Source: Mesorhabditis belari (lineage: Eukaryota; Nematoda; Chromadorea; Rhabditida; Rhabditidae). Taken from it: 64,000 nucleotides of DNA. Below are positions 1 to 10,845 of this stretch, piece after piece. The notes under the pieces were generated by a model that saw nothing but the letters and a program-made list of their open reading frames with translations, ran no database searches and was not told where the DNA came from. Position 1 is the stretch's first letter. Each line of letters begins with the position of its first letter. The stretch is taken from assembly GCA_958450365.1 (NCBI GenBank), contig CAUEEP010000924.1, forward strand, positions 930,001-994,000, read 5' to 3'. A program made the translations under genes and the position numbers.

Positions 1-1
1 G

Positions 2-215
2 ATGCGCTGTGGAGCGGCACCCCAACTGGATGATTCCAAATTACTCGAACTCATTACCAACGACCATCGGGTATCATCGCGTGAATTGGGAGAAGAGTTA
101 GGGGTTGCTACAGTACTAAGGCACAGTACTCATGCTACAGTACTAAGGCACCCTCATACCCCTGGATTTAAATCGAAACTTGGGACTTGGGTGCCCCATA
201 AGCTGACCAGATTTA
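2..215 (+). pseudogene. mariner transposase N-terminal (HTH) fragment
   Basis: An open frame from base 2 resembles the DNA-binding N-terminal part of mariner transposases: an acidic LDDSKLLELI stretch, then SSRELGEELGV (the helix-turn-helix with the conserved REL/ELGV core), then FKSKLGTWVPHKLT, the linker typical of this family (usually followed by E). A short direct duplication of gctacagtactaaggcac at about 108-150 splits the recognition helix. No catalytic domain follows, so this is a dead fragment cut by the window edge. Family assignment comes from recognised motifs; a profile search was not possible. Confidence 0.65.
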
Positions 216-598
216 TACTAACCCATTTGGTACTAGATTCATGCGGATACTAGTGCCAGATCTAATAGGTACTGGTGCCGGACTTGTTTAAAGGCTTAAA
301 CACAGGGTGCCCAGAAATAACACGAAAAAACTCGACAAATTTCCCTTGTGTAAATTCTGATCAAACAAAGTTTTAGAAAACCGGTTTTAGAAAAATTTCT
401 TATGGCAAAAATGATCTTACAAACTCTGGGGAGTCGATTCCAAATTCCAAATCCAAATTCTGGCAGTTCTTATTGGAAAAGAGTTATAAACAAACTTATT
501 GGGGGTGACTGGAATTTCTAAAACAAAAGAACCTTGAACTAACCGTGGGATTAACTTTGAATAACTCTCGAAAAAGAGGGATAGATTGCCTGCCCTTT
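216..598. other. no recognisable feature
   Basis: AT-rich non-coding sequence. I looked here on the minus strand for TM6/TM7 exons of the neighbouring GPCR and saw none. Confidence 0.5.
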
Positions 599-599
599 A

Positions 600-1012
600 T
601 GGTTCCTATTTAGTTCCTATTTGTTTACTGTATAGTTTCTATTTAGTTCCCATTTGGCTCCTATGTAGTTGTAGTTCCTTTAAAGTTCCTATTTGGTTCC
701 TATATGGTTCTTTTATAGTTCCTATTTAGTTCCTTTATAGTTCCTATTTGGTTACTTTATAGTTCCTTTATAGTTCCTATTTGGTTACTTTATAGTTCCT
801 TTATAGTTCCTATTTGGTTACTGTTCAGTTCCTATTTAATTCCTATTTAGTTCCTTTATAGTTCCTATTTGGTTCCTTTATAGTTCCTATTTGGTTACTG
901 TATAGTTCCTATTTAGTTTCCATTTGGCTCCTATGTAGTTCCTTTATAGTTCCTATTTAGTTCCTATTTGGTTCTTTTATAGTTCCTATTTAGTTCCTAT
1001 TTAGTTCAAGTT
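600..1012. repeat. minisatellite tagttcctatttggttcc-like
   Basis: Imperfect tandem array built from tagttcctattt plus ggttcc, ggttac or agttcc variants, with tttatagttcc interruptions. Unit length is irregular (about 12-18 bases). It lies just past the last GPCR exon I can see. Confidence 0.8.
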
Positions 1013-1112
1013 TGAAACATTCTATTAAATCCGTGCATCCTATTCCGGGTAATTCTTGGGACACCTTTGAATTCATTATTCCACTTAAACATTCCTCCAC
1101 TTAAACCCTCAC

Positions 1113-4100
1113 ATAAAGCCGGGTCTCAATTCGTCGATTTGTCGGCAATATCACAACAGTGGTGCCGATTTGCTTCCGTTTATGACATTTGGCGAGCGTT
1201 TTATAGGTGTACCAAAGGATTGCGAGCGGTGGTAAAGGGGCTCGTAGAAGCAGATCGGGGATCAGATGAAAAACTAAACAAAGCAGTATTATTTCACAAG
1301 CTCTACCTAACCCACCGATATTTATCCAAGGTTCTTGATTCATCAGTAAAATTGTTGACAGATAAAGGCTCGTCTCAGTGCCACTAAAATGCTTGTGTGT
1401 GAGAGAAAAGATCTCGGGGCATTTCCCTCACTTTTCTCGTTCTTTTGACTCGATCATGTAGCATGGATGAAGCATTTTTTCAAATGGAATTGAAATCCCA
1501 TTTAGAAGTGCAGCTCCGAAGGCTAAATTTTCATTTAAACACAATATGGAAAATGAAAACAGACAAATTCCACCGACAATCAACCAAATCCGAAAACGAT
1601 CTTGCGTTCTGCGGTGTCCTAATGGATCAATGACGGCTCGGTATCTAGAAATTGAGTTTTGAAGCGCCTCTCCAACTCCTTTGAAGCTTTGAAGCTCCTC
1701 TCTTGGCTCTTTGAAGCTTTGAAGCTCCTCTCCAACTTCTTTGAAGCTTTGAAGCTCCTCTCCAACTCCTTTGAAGCTCTGAAGCTCCTCTCCAACTCCT
1801 TTGAAGCTTTGAAGCTCCTCTCTTGGCTCTTTGAAGCTTTGAAGCTCCTCTCTTGGCTCTTTGAAGCTTTGAAGCTCCTCTCCAACTCCTTTGAAGCTCT
1901 GAAGCTCCTCTCCAACTCCTTTGAAGCTTTGAAGCTCCTCTCTTGGCTCCTTTGAAGCTTTGAAGCTCCTCTCCAACTCCTTTGAAGCTCTGAAGCTCCT
2001 CTCCAACTCCTATGAAGCTTTGAAGCTCCTCTCTTGTCTCTTTATGTTAATTAGACAAAGTTTTGATAGAAAGATTAGCCGATAGAAAGATTAACAGATA
2101 GAAAGATATGCCAGAAAGCCTGTGTTTCTATTTTCTATTTTGCGAGTAACACAAAGGAAAGTTACCTTTCATATGAGATCGCTAGAACATGCCAAATGTT
2201 GGCCGAGATACAGAAACAGGCTAATGGCTGCAGAATGTAGAGAACATAGGCCATCCAACCTAAACAATTTTACGTAAGTGCTGTGGCGAATAGCCACTAA
2301 AAAGTTACCTAACTCTGACAGCCTAAAAATTGGAAAAGTATTGCGGAAATCCGTGCGCCTTCATTTTCTATTTCGCGCCCCAAATCATTTATTGTTTTGT
2401 AGCTTGTTAGCTGAATATCTTGTGTTAAAGCCTATAGGCAAGGGAAGTGTTGGCTTTAAGGGAAGTGTTGGCTTTAAGGGAAGTATTGGCTTTAAGGGAA
2501 GTGTTGGCTTTAAGGGAACTGGCATCCGTTTCTTTCCTTTTTGCGTTCCTATTTTGCAATTATTCGCGTCGCATTTTTTCGTCTTTTTTCTCTCTTCCCG
2601 AAATTATTTTTTATTGGAGGAGGGGAGTTTTTTTTGGGAGAGCAGCTGGCCCTTTTTGGGGTTGGTGTTTCTGCCTTCGTTCTTCGGGGACTTTGATGCT
2701 TCTGCCTTCGTTCCTAGGGGACTTTGATGTTTCTGCTTTCGTTCTTGGAGGACTTTGATGCTTCTGCCTTCGTTCCTAGGGGACTTTGATGTTTCTGCTT
2801 TCGTTCTTGGAGGACTTTGATGCTTCTATTCATGCTTCTATTCATGTTTTTATAATGGGTATCGTTGCATTTTTGGTTCTGTACTAATAAACAGTAAAAT
2901 TATAAATTCAATTTACTCTATGCTACCCTTCAGATTTTAAATCCTTTTTAGATAGCTGGTTTAACACTGTAGAAAGAATTTACAAACATTTGTGTCGCCA
3001 TCGACGAACTGTCAATCCGTTCTGTACTCTTATCACGAGTATTAACCTTATGTTGGATGCTGCGTGTTCTTGTTATGTTGTAAGCGTTTTTGGGGAAACC
3101 CTTTTAACCTTTTTGTGCTACTCGACTATTCTGAAGCAAAGTCATCCTCGATGATAAGGTTAAAGCGAGTCGCACCCCAAACTAGGTCTTCCTCCCCAAA
3201 AAAGGCAGCTATAAAAGGCGGCTATTTGGATTTGGGTAGAGTAAGGAATCCTTGCAATTTGATTTCATTTCTTCGATTTCTTTTTTTTCAATTTGATTTT
3301 CTAAAAGTAAATACAAGAGGTTTTATCGTTTCTTATGAAAATTTGAGATTGCTAAACACTTACCGTAAAACATGAGGCTTCCATTAACGAGCACTGGCAC
3401 CGAGTAGGTGGCAAGGCAACAAAAGAGAAACGTGATATCCCAGATGCAGATCATCATCAAATGAATGGAGAGCCGTTTCGAGAATACACGGTTGCTGTAG
3501 ATCTGAAAGAGTTTAGAGATCATCGGCAAAAACATCCAAATGTATTTTCACACAAATAATACCATAAAAAAGATTACAAAAGCAGTCCTAGATGCTTAAA
3601 TGGAGGGAAAAAAAAGAATCAATAAGCTAGCTAGCGGGATTGAACCCTTGGCCTGCCGACTACCCCCCGACTCAGATCCAGAGCCAGTCGGCCATGTCGG
3701 CCATGTCGGCCATGTCGACCAGTCGGCCATGTCGTCGATGATCGGCATGGATAAAAGATGCTTTAAAGTTTAACAAGATTTAACAAGGGGTAGTAACCGT
3801 CGTAGCCTATCGGATAGGAGTCTTGTCTCCTAGTCGGAAGGTCAAAGGTTCGATCCCGGTGGCCAGAACTAGATGATTCTTTTTCCCATCATTATGGGTT
3901 TTTTCTTAACGACATTTGGGTAATAGGGTTAACTAAGGCTAAAAATTTCCTCCGTTTTCTTGTAATCGTATTGTAATTCATTATTCGTATCGAAAAAATC
4001 GACTTTTAAGATCAAGCTCAATTTTATAGGATACCGTATTTCCTCTAATAGTAGTGCACCTCACCGAGCCGAGTTGACGGCTGTTTTACAGTTCCCCAGC

Positions 4101-4997
4101 TTTCACAGAAGCTCAACACTCTAATCCCCGAAAAGATCTCATCGTCAGCTACATTTTCCGACCCCACATCGATAGGTTCCGGTAAGCGGTTCTCGAGATT
4201 TCGAGGAATTTAGGTAAAGCTTCCCGTGCACTACTAGGGAAAATTCGGTATTATTGTTGCCCCGCTTTGATCTAACTCTGCCGATCGACTGATCGATCCA
4301 GTTAAAATAACATAGCCGTCTGCTACTTGTAGTACTTGTCCATCTTTTGCCACTTACTGTGCACTTGCATGGGAATACGGGTATCTAGCTTTAAGATCAC
4401 TTGATTTGCTGGTGGTGCGAGGAAGGCGCCGACAGCAAAAGCCATGAGAGCTGAGCAACAACGAGGTGAGCAACATTAAGGGACCCACATCGATTTTACG
4501 GTTTCCAAGCTTTCGCAGAAGCTCAACACTCTAATCCCCGAAAAGATCTCATCGTCAGCTACATTTTCCGACCCCACATCAATAGGTTTTGATCAGCGGC
4601 TTTCGAGATTTCGAGGAATTTAGGCGACGCTCTTGGTGCACTAGTATTAGATAAAATAAGATAACTTCGAAATCTCTTGTCACTTACCTGCAACAATAAA
4701 AGAGAATTCCCAAAGAATCCAAGTGCACTCAATAGCAATGTGACCCAGCCATTGAACACGTAACTAAAGAAGTTGTATCCACCAAAAAGCTCGCTTAAAA
4801 TTGGTTAGTTAAAGTTAGTGAAAGGCAATGAAATACCTGAAGTGCCAATAGGAAAGCAGAAATTCTTGCATAAGTCGATAGTCTTCTTGTGAGTGATTGT
4901 GAGCGGAGAAAGAGCTCGCATCGAAGCACCAAGGAGTTTTATTCACACTTTGACCCGTCATCTTCTCCAGCAATTCTTCTAATTCACTCGCAGACAT
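1113..4997 (-). CDS. Class A GPCR, FMRFamide/peptide-receptor-like (partial, TM1-TM5)
   Basis: Six exons on the minus strand: 4997-4837 (start ATG), 4793-4688, 3502-3364, 2259-2166, 1644-1432 and 1383-1113. All use GT donors and AG acceptors, and the phases join without a stop to give about 328 residues. The N-terminus has NKT and NHS glycosylation sequons. TM1 contains LLLSALGFFGNSLLLL (GN motif), TM2 contains IWDITFLFCCLATYSVPVL, and TM3 ends IWHVLAISYERY, an ERY in place of DRY near residue 167. TM4 contains IWLIVGGICLFSFSILCL. A long second extracellular loop carries a Cys (LHPC) and an NGT sequon. TM5 has IPDLLLRAPLPPLAILWY followed by a basic loop. The last donor is GTGAGG at 1112. TM6, TM7 and the tail were not found to the left, so the gene either continues beyond base 1 or is truncated. 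Receptor subfamily and ligand are inferences from overall look (nematode frpr-like). Confidence 0.82.
1659..2040. repeat. 30-base minisatellite in GPCR intron 4
   Basis: About 12 copies of a unit of about 30 bases, with ctttgaagctttgaagctcc followed by tctccaactc or tcttggctct. It lies in the intron between the TM3 and TM4 exons (1645-2165), starting about 15 bases from the TM4 exon acceptor. The unit is a multiple of three and open in several frames; these frames are not genes. Confidence 0.9.
2434..2830. repeat. two small tandem arrays in GPCR intron 3
   Basis: 2434-2522 holds about 4.5 copies of an 18-base unit (gggaagtgttggctttaa). 2690-2830 holds two to three copies of a longer unit containing ttctgccttcgttcctag and gactttgatg. 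Confidence 0.8.
3620..3895. mobile_element. inverted pair of tRNA-derived SINE pieces
   Basis: On the minus strand about 3690-3612, a Pol III B box (gggttcaatccc) is followed by a tail containing tgattcttttttttcc. On the plus strand about 3787-3888, an A-box-like tagcctatcggataggag, a B box (ggttcgatccc) and a tail gatgattctttttccc occur. The matching tails say the two are copies of one SINE family in inverted orientation. Between them is a short gccatgtcg array. They lie in GPCR intron 2. Confidence 0.55.
4032..4250. mobile_element. MITE family A copy 1
   Basis: About 220 bases with terminal inverted repeats of the taccgtattttctctaatag / ctattagagaaaatacggta type, here slightly decayed. The core carries gatgtggggtcggaaaatgt in inverted orientation relative to other copies. 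No coding capacity. It lies in GPCR intron 2. Confidence 0.8.
4494..4660. mobile_element. MITE family A copy 2 (left end missing)
   Basis: Core and right end of the same family as 4032-4250, in the same orientation and without the left terminal repeat. It stops about 30 bases from the TM1-encoding exon. Confidence 0.75.
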
Positions 4998-5566
4998 TCT
5001 GCAATCACTGGAAGCTCTAAAGAAAGCTCTTTTAAAGAAAAAAGTTTAAGTTTTAAAGAGAAAAAAGCAAGATTGGGTAGATTAAAAGCGTTTAAAAGCG
5101 TTTAAAAGCGTTTAAAAAGCGTTTAAAAGAAAAGTTTGATTTAACTGATTGTTAATAAAGCATAAATTCCGAGATTTGAATAGTAAATTCTTGAAAATAA
5201 GTCAAGTTTTGAATCAAAAGCAAATTCTTGACAAATCCTTGACAAATTCTTGACAAATTCTTGACAAATCCTTGATATTTTTCAATAAAACTCAAATTCA
5301 AAAAGTAACAAGGCAAAGTAAAGGTTTAAACTACGGAAAAGAGTTGAAAGTGCAGAGATTTTTAAGAATTCTCTTGCTGATCTCAGGCACGAGAATCGGT
5401 GTAATTATTGGCAAGTAATTATTGGGTGAGTGAAAAATTTTGCCCGCTCCTAAAAGGGGATTCAAAATGTTTACTAAATCAAATTCAAATTCAAAACGAT
5501 TCAAATCTTTACTTTGTCTAATTTCTATTTATAAACGACCACAATCAGGATTGAACTTAAACAGAA
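4998..5566 (-). other. upstream region of the GPCR
   Basis: Non-coding sequence 5' of the GPCR start. It has short tandem runs: gcgtttaaaa at about 5088-5127 and attcttgacaa at about 5215-5275. I see no specific promoter element. Confidence 0.4.
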
Positions 5567-5798
5567 TACCGTATTTTCTCTAATAGTAGTGCACTAAGCT
5601 TTGCCTAAATTCCTCGAAATCTCGAGAAGCGCTTATTAGAACCCATCGATGTGGGGTCGGAAAATGTAGCTGACGGTGAGATCTAGTGGGGGATTTGAGT
5701 GTTGAGCTTCTGTGAAGGCTTGGGAACTGTAAAATAGCCGTCAACTCGGCTCGGCCGGGCGGAGGGGGAGAGGGCACTATAATTAGAGAAAATACAGA
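5567..5798. mobile_element. MITE family A copy 3
   Basis: Near-complete copy with left end taccgtattttctctaatag and right end attagagaaaatacag. It abuts another copy head-to-tail at 5800. Confidence 0.85.
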
Positions 5799-5799
5799 A

Positions 5800-6027
5800 T
5801 ACCGTATTTTCTCTAATAGTAGTGCACCAAGAGCGTCGCCTAAATTAAATTGCTCGAAATCTCGAGAACCGCTTATCGAAACCTATCGATGTGGGGTCGG
5901 AAAATGTAGCTGACGATGAGATCTAGTGAGGGGATTTGAGTGTTGAGCTTCTGCGAGGGCTTGGAAACCGTAAAATAGTCACCAACTCGGCTCGCCGGGG
6001 TGCACTACTATTAGAGAAAATGCAGTA
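5800..6027. mobile_element. MITE family A copy 4
   Basis: Same orientation as copy 3 and separated from it by only one or two bases, giving a tandem pair. The right end is gtgcactactattagagaaa followed by a decayed terminus. Confidence 0.85.
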
Positions 6028-6169
6028 TACTGTAATTCTTTTAAACTATTGCAATTAGAATAGAATAGAACAATAGGCCCTCCAAGTCAAAGATCGTTCT
6101 CAACTGGGACATATTCTCAACTGGGACATACCCTCCAGTCCTCCATTTTTGAGTCTCACATTTGTCTCA

Positions 6170-6558
6170 CACACTTGTACTCGGAGTTGCTGGATAGCAA
6201 GACGACCGTTAATGCAATCAAATACAGTGGACAGTAGGGAAAGGTGAATGAATCCCTGAAGAAGAATAGTCTTTCCAAGTCAAAGATCGTTCTCTTCCAC
6301 GACAACGCGCGCCCTCATGTTGCAAAACTGACTCGCTCTAAAGTAAATAGCCTTGCTTGGAAACTTTTGGCGCATTCCGCATACAGTCCGGACCTTGCCC
6401 CTTTTGATTACTATTTATTCCGGATCATGAGTAATGAGCTTGCGGGAGAACACTTCAATTTGGAAGAAGCAGTCAAAAATTGGCTTTGAAAGTTTTTCGA
6501 TTCAAAACCAAAATCCTACCACGAAAGAGGAATCCGCAAATTGGAAATATGGCTATAA
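6170..6558 (+). pseudogene. mariner transposase C-terminal half, broken
   Basis: The translation shows YSELLDSKTTVNA, then a frameshift near 6213, a stop at about 6235, and an open frame with IVLFHDNARPHVAKL and AYSPDLAPFDYYLF. These are the second and third catalytic Asp regions. The two aspartates (HDNARPH and FDYY) are separated by 34 residues, the D34D spacing of mariner. The first catalytic Asp region is absent, and the end (about 6550) differs from related copies. Non-functional. Confidence 0.85.
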
Positions 6559-6689
6559 GCCTAATTTTTGATTCTCTACAACTTTTCCATTGACACCAAA
6601 ATGGGTTTCTTTTGAAGAAAGTGCTCAAACTGGGATCTCCAGTCTCCATCTCCAGTCCTCCTCCAGTCCTCTCACATTTGTCTCACACA

Positions 6690-6852
6690 CAAACCAAAAT
6701 CCTACTACGAAAGAGGAATCCACAAATTGCCTGTAAAATGGACAGAAGTCGTCAATAATAATGGAAATTATTTGGAATGGATTCATGGTTTTATGTTGAA
6801 TAAATTTTAGTTCAAAGTCCCGCACAGCTTTCAATTCACCAACCCAATAATT
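6690..6852 (+). pseudogene. second mariner 3' end with terminal repeat
   Basis: Encodes the transposase C-terminus (SYYERGIHKLPVKWTEV, then NNGNYLE-like sequence), then 3' non-coding sequence ending tcaattcaccaacccaata, the terminal repeat shared with the element at 25220-25754. It lies just downstream of the fragment at 6170-6558, suggesting one copy inserted in or recombined with another. Confidence 0.75.
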
Positions 6853-7403
6853 AAACAAAAAAGCGAACAGGGTAAATAGCTGAAAATTGCAACTTTAGCT
6901 ATTGCAATGACCAGCTGAGAGTTAGAGTTGATTTATTGAATTCATGGAACTTCATAGAAATATGATAGAACATTTTTGGTTTAGTTGCTCATCAGAGCTC
7001 ATCAGATCATCAGATCACTAGCAGAACTAGAAAAATAGCTTCTTTTTACATGATTCAGTAAGAGTTAGAAGATCATTAATCATTTTGATAATCGAATTCG
7101 AGATAAAATCTAGTAAAAAGCAGCTTGAACGTTCAAAATTGAAACATTTGAGAGTTGTTGGGATGGCCGTTTACACAAACACATTCGAAAAAATGGTCTC
7201 AAAAACAAGCGGAGCGTTATTTTGTTGGATTGGGGAAGGGAAAAGGCCTTTTTCATCCCACGCACGTTCAATCGTTCAAAAAAAACTTCTTAACTTCTGC
7301 TTTTAAACGCTAGCAATCGAACAGGAAGTTTAAAAAAAGGGGACTGGGAATTCAAAAATGAATAAAGCTGCAAACGAGCGGCCTGGACACTAGGAAGCAT
7401 TAA
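6853..7403. other. no recognisable feature
   Basis: AT-rich non-coding sequence. The small open frame at about 7085-7306 has no recognisable motif. Confidence 0.4.
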
Positions 7404-7874
7404 ACATTAAAGAAGTCACAAAGATACTCAAGAATCACCAGAGGACTCGGGCACACCTCTTCGACAGCACCGTCCTCCCGGCACTCTGCTACAGGACAGA
7501 GACCTGGGCCACGGCACAGACCTGGGCCACGGCACAGACCTGGGCCACGGCACAGACCTGGGCCACGGCACAGACCTGGGCCACGGCACAGACCTGGGCC
7601 ACGGCACAGACCTGGGCCACGGCACAGACCTGGGCCACGGCACAGACCTGGGCCACGGCACAGACCTGGGCCACGGCACAGACCACCGAAGGAGCCCTGA
7701 GAACGACGCATCAAGCCCTTGAAAGGAACCTCCTCGGGCACAATAGGAAGACGCAGCTCGAGACCTAAGAAGTACGGGTATGCGCCAGCTTTCGGGACTC
7801 AGAGATCCAGTGGAAGTGATCGAGAGAAAAAGACCCAGATGGGCCGGCCACGTAGCCAGAAGAACAGACGACAG
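7404..7874 (+). pseudogene. RTE-like non-LTR retrotransposon reverse transcriptase, C-terminal fragment
   Basis: The plus-strand translation gives AHLFDSTVLPALCYRTETWA, the highly recognisable segment downstream of the RT core in RTE-type elements. Then come about ten copies of TWATAQ, then ALRTTHQALERNLLGHNRK and a stop at about 7768. In another frame, RDPVEVIERKRPRWAGHVA then RRTDD follows, also typical of these elements. The element is therefore truncated at the 5' end, frameshifted, and carries an internal in-frame expansion. It ends where the inverted repeat at 7874 begins. Confidence 0.8.
7497..7683. repeat. 18-base minisatellite inside the RT fragment
   Basis: About ten near-identical copies of acctgggccacggcacag. 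Because 18 is a multiple of three, each copy adds one TWATAQ hexapeptide and keeps the surrounding RT frame open. Confidence 0.95.
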
Positions 7875-8763
7875 TTTTTCATTTCTCATACTTTCAAAAT
7901 TATCGTACTCTGCTCGGTGAGTAAACTCATTAAAAACTTTGTTTATCGAAAACTTTTCATCCAAATTTCACGTTTTTTTGACAATTTTTCTTTGAATTCT
8001 TGATAGATTGAAAGAAAAGATTGAATTTGTTTTGCAAGAAATATCAAAATTTTTTACAAAAAAATGATTTTTTGAGAGAATTTCCGAAATCTAGAAATCG
8101 AAATCGAAATAAGTAGTTATTTCAACTTCAACTGTAGTTCAACTGTAGCTCAACTGTAGTCCAACTGTAGTCAAACTGTAGTTCAACTGTAGTTCAAACT
8201 GTAGTAGTTATTTCAACTTTCAACAAAGCTTGAAAATCAATGGGTTTTTCGATGCGATCATGAACTTCATTATTTCATTGGTTTGTTTTTTTTTGTTGTT
8301 GTCTTTCACCAAGAACATATGAATGAAGAGAAATTGAAAGTTGAAATAACTACTACAGTTTGACTACAGTTTGACTACAGTTGAACTACAGTTGAGGCAA
8401 TAAATTAATAAATAAAGAGGCAATAAATTAGAGGAAAGGCTTTCCTTCTCAATAAGATGAGGTTTTGGGGGGTTGAGGGAATACGCGGAAGATTCTCCAA
8501 TTCACCAAAACCTTAAGAAGCTTTTCGTTTAGTTTATGCGGCTGTTGAGATGCGGCTTTGTTGAGAATAATTATTGAAGATTGAAGGCTCAAAAATTTGA
8601 CTTTAACGATACTGTTTTGCTTTTTAGCTAATTTTGCTAGCTTTTTAGCTAGTTTCCTTCAAATTTTGTTCAAAAAATCCGTTAAATTTTGTTCTGACGA
8701 TTTCAATTCTTCATTTCAATGCAAATTGCGAACTTACGATGATCATGGAGTAAGAGAAAAGCT
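7874..8763. repeat. 0.9-kb inverted repeat, left arm
   Basis: Almost identical, in reverse complement, to 13109-14047. It contains an 11-base array (caactgtagtt, 8130-8205), its inverted counterpart (8345-8395), and a stretch that reads SDDFNSSFQCKLRTYDDHG in both arms. Whether that stretch was ever protein is unknown. Confidence 0.9.
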
Positions 8764-8806
8764 TTATAAAGATATGCTCTACTGTTTTTCTCTAAAAGAT
8801 ATACCT

Positions 8807-9703
8807 TTAAAGCCTCAACCTACCCTTAAAGCCTCAACCTACCCCTAAAGCCTCAACCTACCCCTAAAGCCTCAACCTACCCCTAAAGCCTCAACCTACC
8901 TTTAAAGCCCAACCACCCTTAAAGCCCAACCTACCCCTAAAGCCCAACCTACCTTTAAAGCCCCAACCTACCTTTAAAGCCCAACCTACCCTAAAGCCTC
9001 AACCTACCCTTAAAGCCTCAACCTACCTTTAAAGCCTCAACCTACCTTTAAAGCCTCAACCTACCCTTAAAGCCTCAACCTACCTTTAAGCCTCAACCTA
9101 CCTTTAAAGCCTCAACCTACCTTTAAAGCCTCAACCTACCCCTAAAGCCTCAACCTCCCTTAAAGCCTCAACCTACCCTTAAGCCTCAACCTCCCTTAAA
9201 GCCTCAACCCACCCCTAAAGCCCAACCTACCCCAAAGCCCAACCTACCCCTAAAGCCTCAACCTACCCTTAAAGCCTCAACCTACCCCTAAAGCCTCAAC
9301 CTACCCTTAAAGCCTCAACCTACCCTTAAAGCCTCAACCTACCCCTAAAGCCTCAACCTACCTTTAAAGCCTCAACCTACCTTTAAAGCCTCAACCTACC
9401 CTTAAAGCCCCAACCTCCCCTTAAAGCCCCACCCCCCTAAAGCCCAACCTACCCCTAAAGCCTCAACCTACCCCTAAAGCCTCACCCACCCTTAAAGCCT
9501 CAACCTACCCCAAGCCTCACCACCTTAAAGCCTCAACCTACCTTTAAAGCCTCAACCTACCCTTAAAGCCTCAACCTACCTTTAAAGCCTCAACCTACCC
9601 TTAAAGCCTCAACCTACCCTTAAAGCCTCAACCTACCCCTAAAGCCTCAACCTACCCCTAAAGCCTCAACCTACCCTTAAAGCCTCAACCTACCCTTAAA
9701 GCA
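8807..9703. repeat. 19-base minisatellite (aaagcctcaacctaccctt)
   Basis: About 47 units of aaagcctcaacctaccctt with ccct/cttt variation and frequent unit shortening. It is pyrimidine-rich on the plus strand and sits between the arms of the large inverted repeat. Confidence 0.95.
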
Positions 9704-10123
9704 ATTCGCAAAAATTCTTAGGTTTGGTAACTCAGAGGTAAACTTCGAGGTAAATTAGAGCCAAGATTATATTTCAATGCAAGAAAATATTAAATTTAGT
9801 AAATCCCGGGAAAAAGGCAAATTATTTTGCGCAAAAACCTGTGAAATTGCTCTCATGAACGCAAATCCAGGAGAAGGATCTAAATTTGTTTGCTAGACTA
9901 GTGAAATGGAGAAAAACCAAGTGAAAGACTAATTGTCCGGTGTGAGAACACAAATTTTACATAGAAAAACGGTAAGATTCTAGTAAATAGGCTAAATTGG
10001 ATTGAAAATTGATGAAATAAAGATGAAAGAGGAAATTAAGAAGAAAGAGGAAATTTCTGTTGTTAGGTGAGCGGATTGGGTTCGAGTTGAGTGGCCTGGA
10101 GATGTGAAAGGGATTCAAGGATT
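9704..10123. other. no recognisable feature
   Basis: AT-rich spacer; no gene or repeat recognised. Confidence 0.4.
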
Positions 10124-10649
10124 TATTAGGTTGATGCAAAAGTCTTTTTCATTTTTTTCGTACTTCTTTTGAAAAATAACAAAGTCATCAATTAACCTAT
10201 GGTTTGCTCGAAATGAAAAGTGTTTATTGTTCAATTTCCCATCTTTTTAAGTCAATTTGGGTTCACTTTCAAGCAAATTCGAGAGTGAAAACGGGTTTTT
10301 CATAAAAATCTATAAAAACCTCTATAAAGAAATTGGCTGAATCAATTTCTCTGAAAATCTGAAAAAAATATCGAACTTTTTGTGCTCTATCTTTTATTTA
10401 TTAACATCAAGATTGGTTTCCTTAGCTAAAGCGTCTAAAATGCATCATCGAGCCGTCGCCTTTTTTGACTACCCGACTTCAGGCTCTCAAAAAAATCTAG
10501 ACATAAGACATTTTAAACTCGTTTTAATGTCATTTTGCAGAAAAATAATTGGCCTTTCGAATGCAATAAACCGTTGTTCAATTGGTGCATTTGTTACTTT
10601 TTAACGGAAGTACGAAAAAAATGAAAAAGACTTTTGCATCAACCTAATA
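10124..10649. mobile_element. MITE family D copy 1 (mariner-type ends)
   Basis: Terminal inverted repeats of about 40 bases, starting tattaggttgatgcaaaagt and ending acttttgcatcaacctaata, with TA at both ends as in a mariner-type target duplication. The interior is AT-rich and non-coding, with the shared tgtgctctatcttttattta motif. Confidence 0.9.
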
Positions 10650-10654
10650 ATAGA

Positions 10655-10845
10655 ACTCCTAGACTTCTAATAGAACTTCTAGACTGCTATGCCCTAGCTT
10701 ACCTAGCTAATAGAACAGACTTCATAGAACCCTAGACTTCATAGACTTTGCTCTAATAGAACCTCTAGACTGCTAATAGAACTTCTAGACTGCTAATAGA
10801 ACTCCTAGACTTCTAATAGAACTTCTAGACTGCTAATCATTCTAA
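10655..10845. repeat. tandem array ctaatagaacttctagactg
   Basis: About eight imperfect units of around 20 bases immediately right of MITE D copy 1. A lone MITE-D-type right terminus (cgcatcaacctaata) occurs at about 11080-11095, so part of this stretch may lie inside a second, damaged element. Confidence 0.8.

Noticed and set aside
1067..1387. 106-codon plus-strand frame
   Set aside because: Lies opposite the GPCR TM5 exon (1383-1113 minus), which has transmembrane character and matching splice phase.
8597..8848. Small protein SDDFNSSFQCKLRTYDDHG present in both inverted arms
   Set aside because: Its repetition simply follows from the inverted repeat; no independent evidence of coding.
8807..9703. 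CRISPR-like array or telomere repeat
   Set aside because: Units are contiguous with no unique spacers, and aaagcctcaacctaccctt is not a TTAGGC tract.
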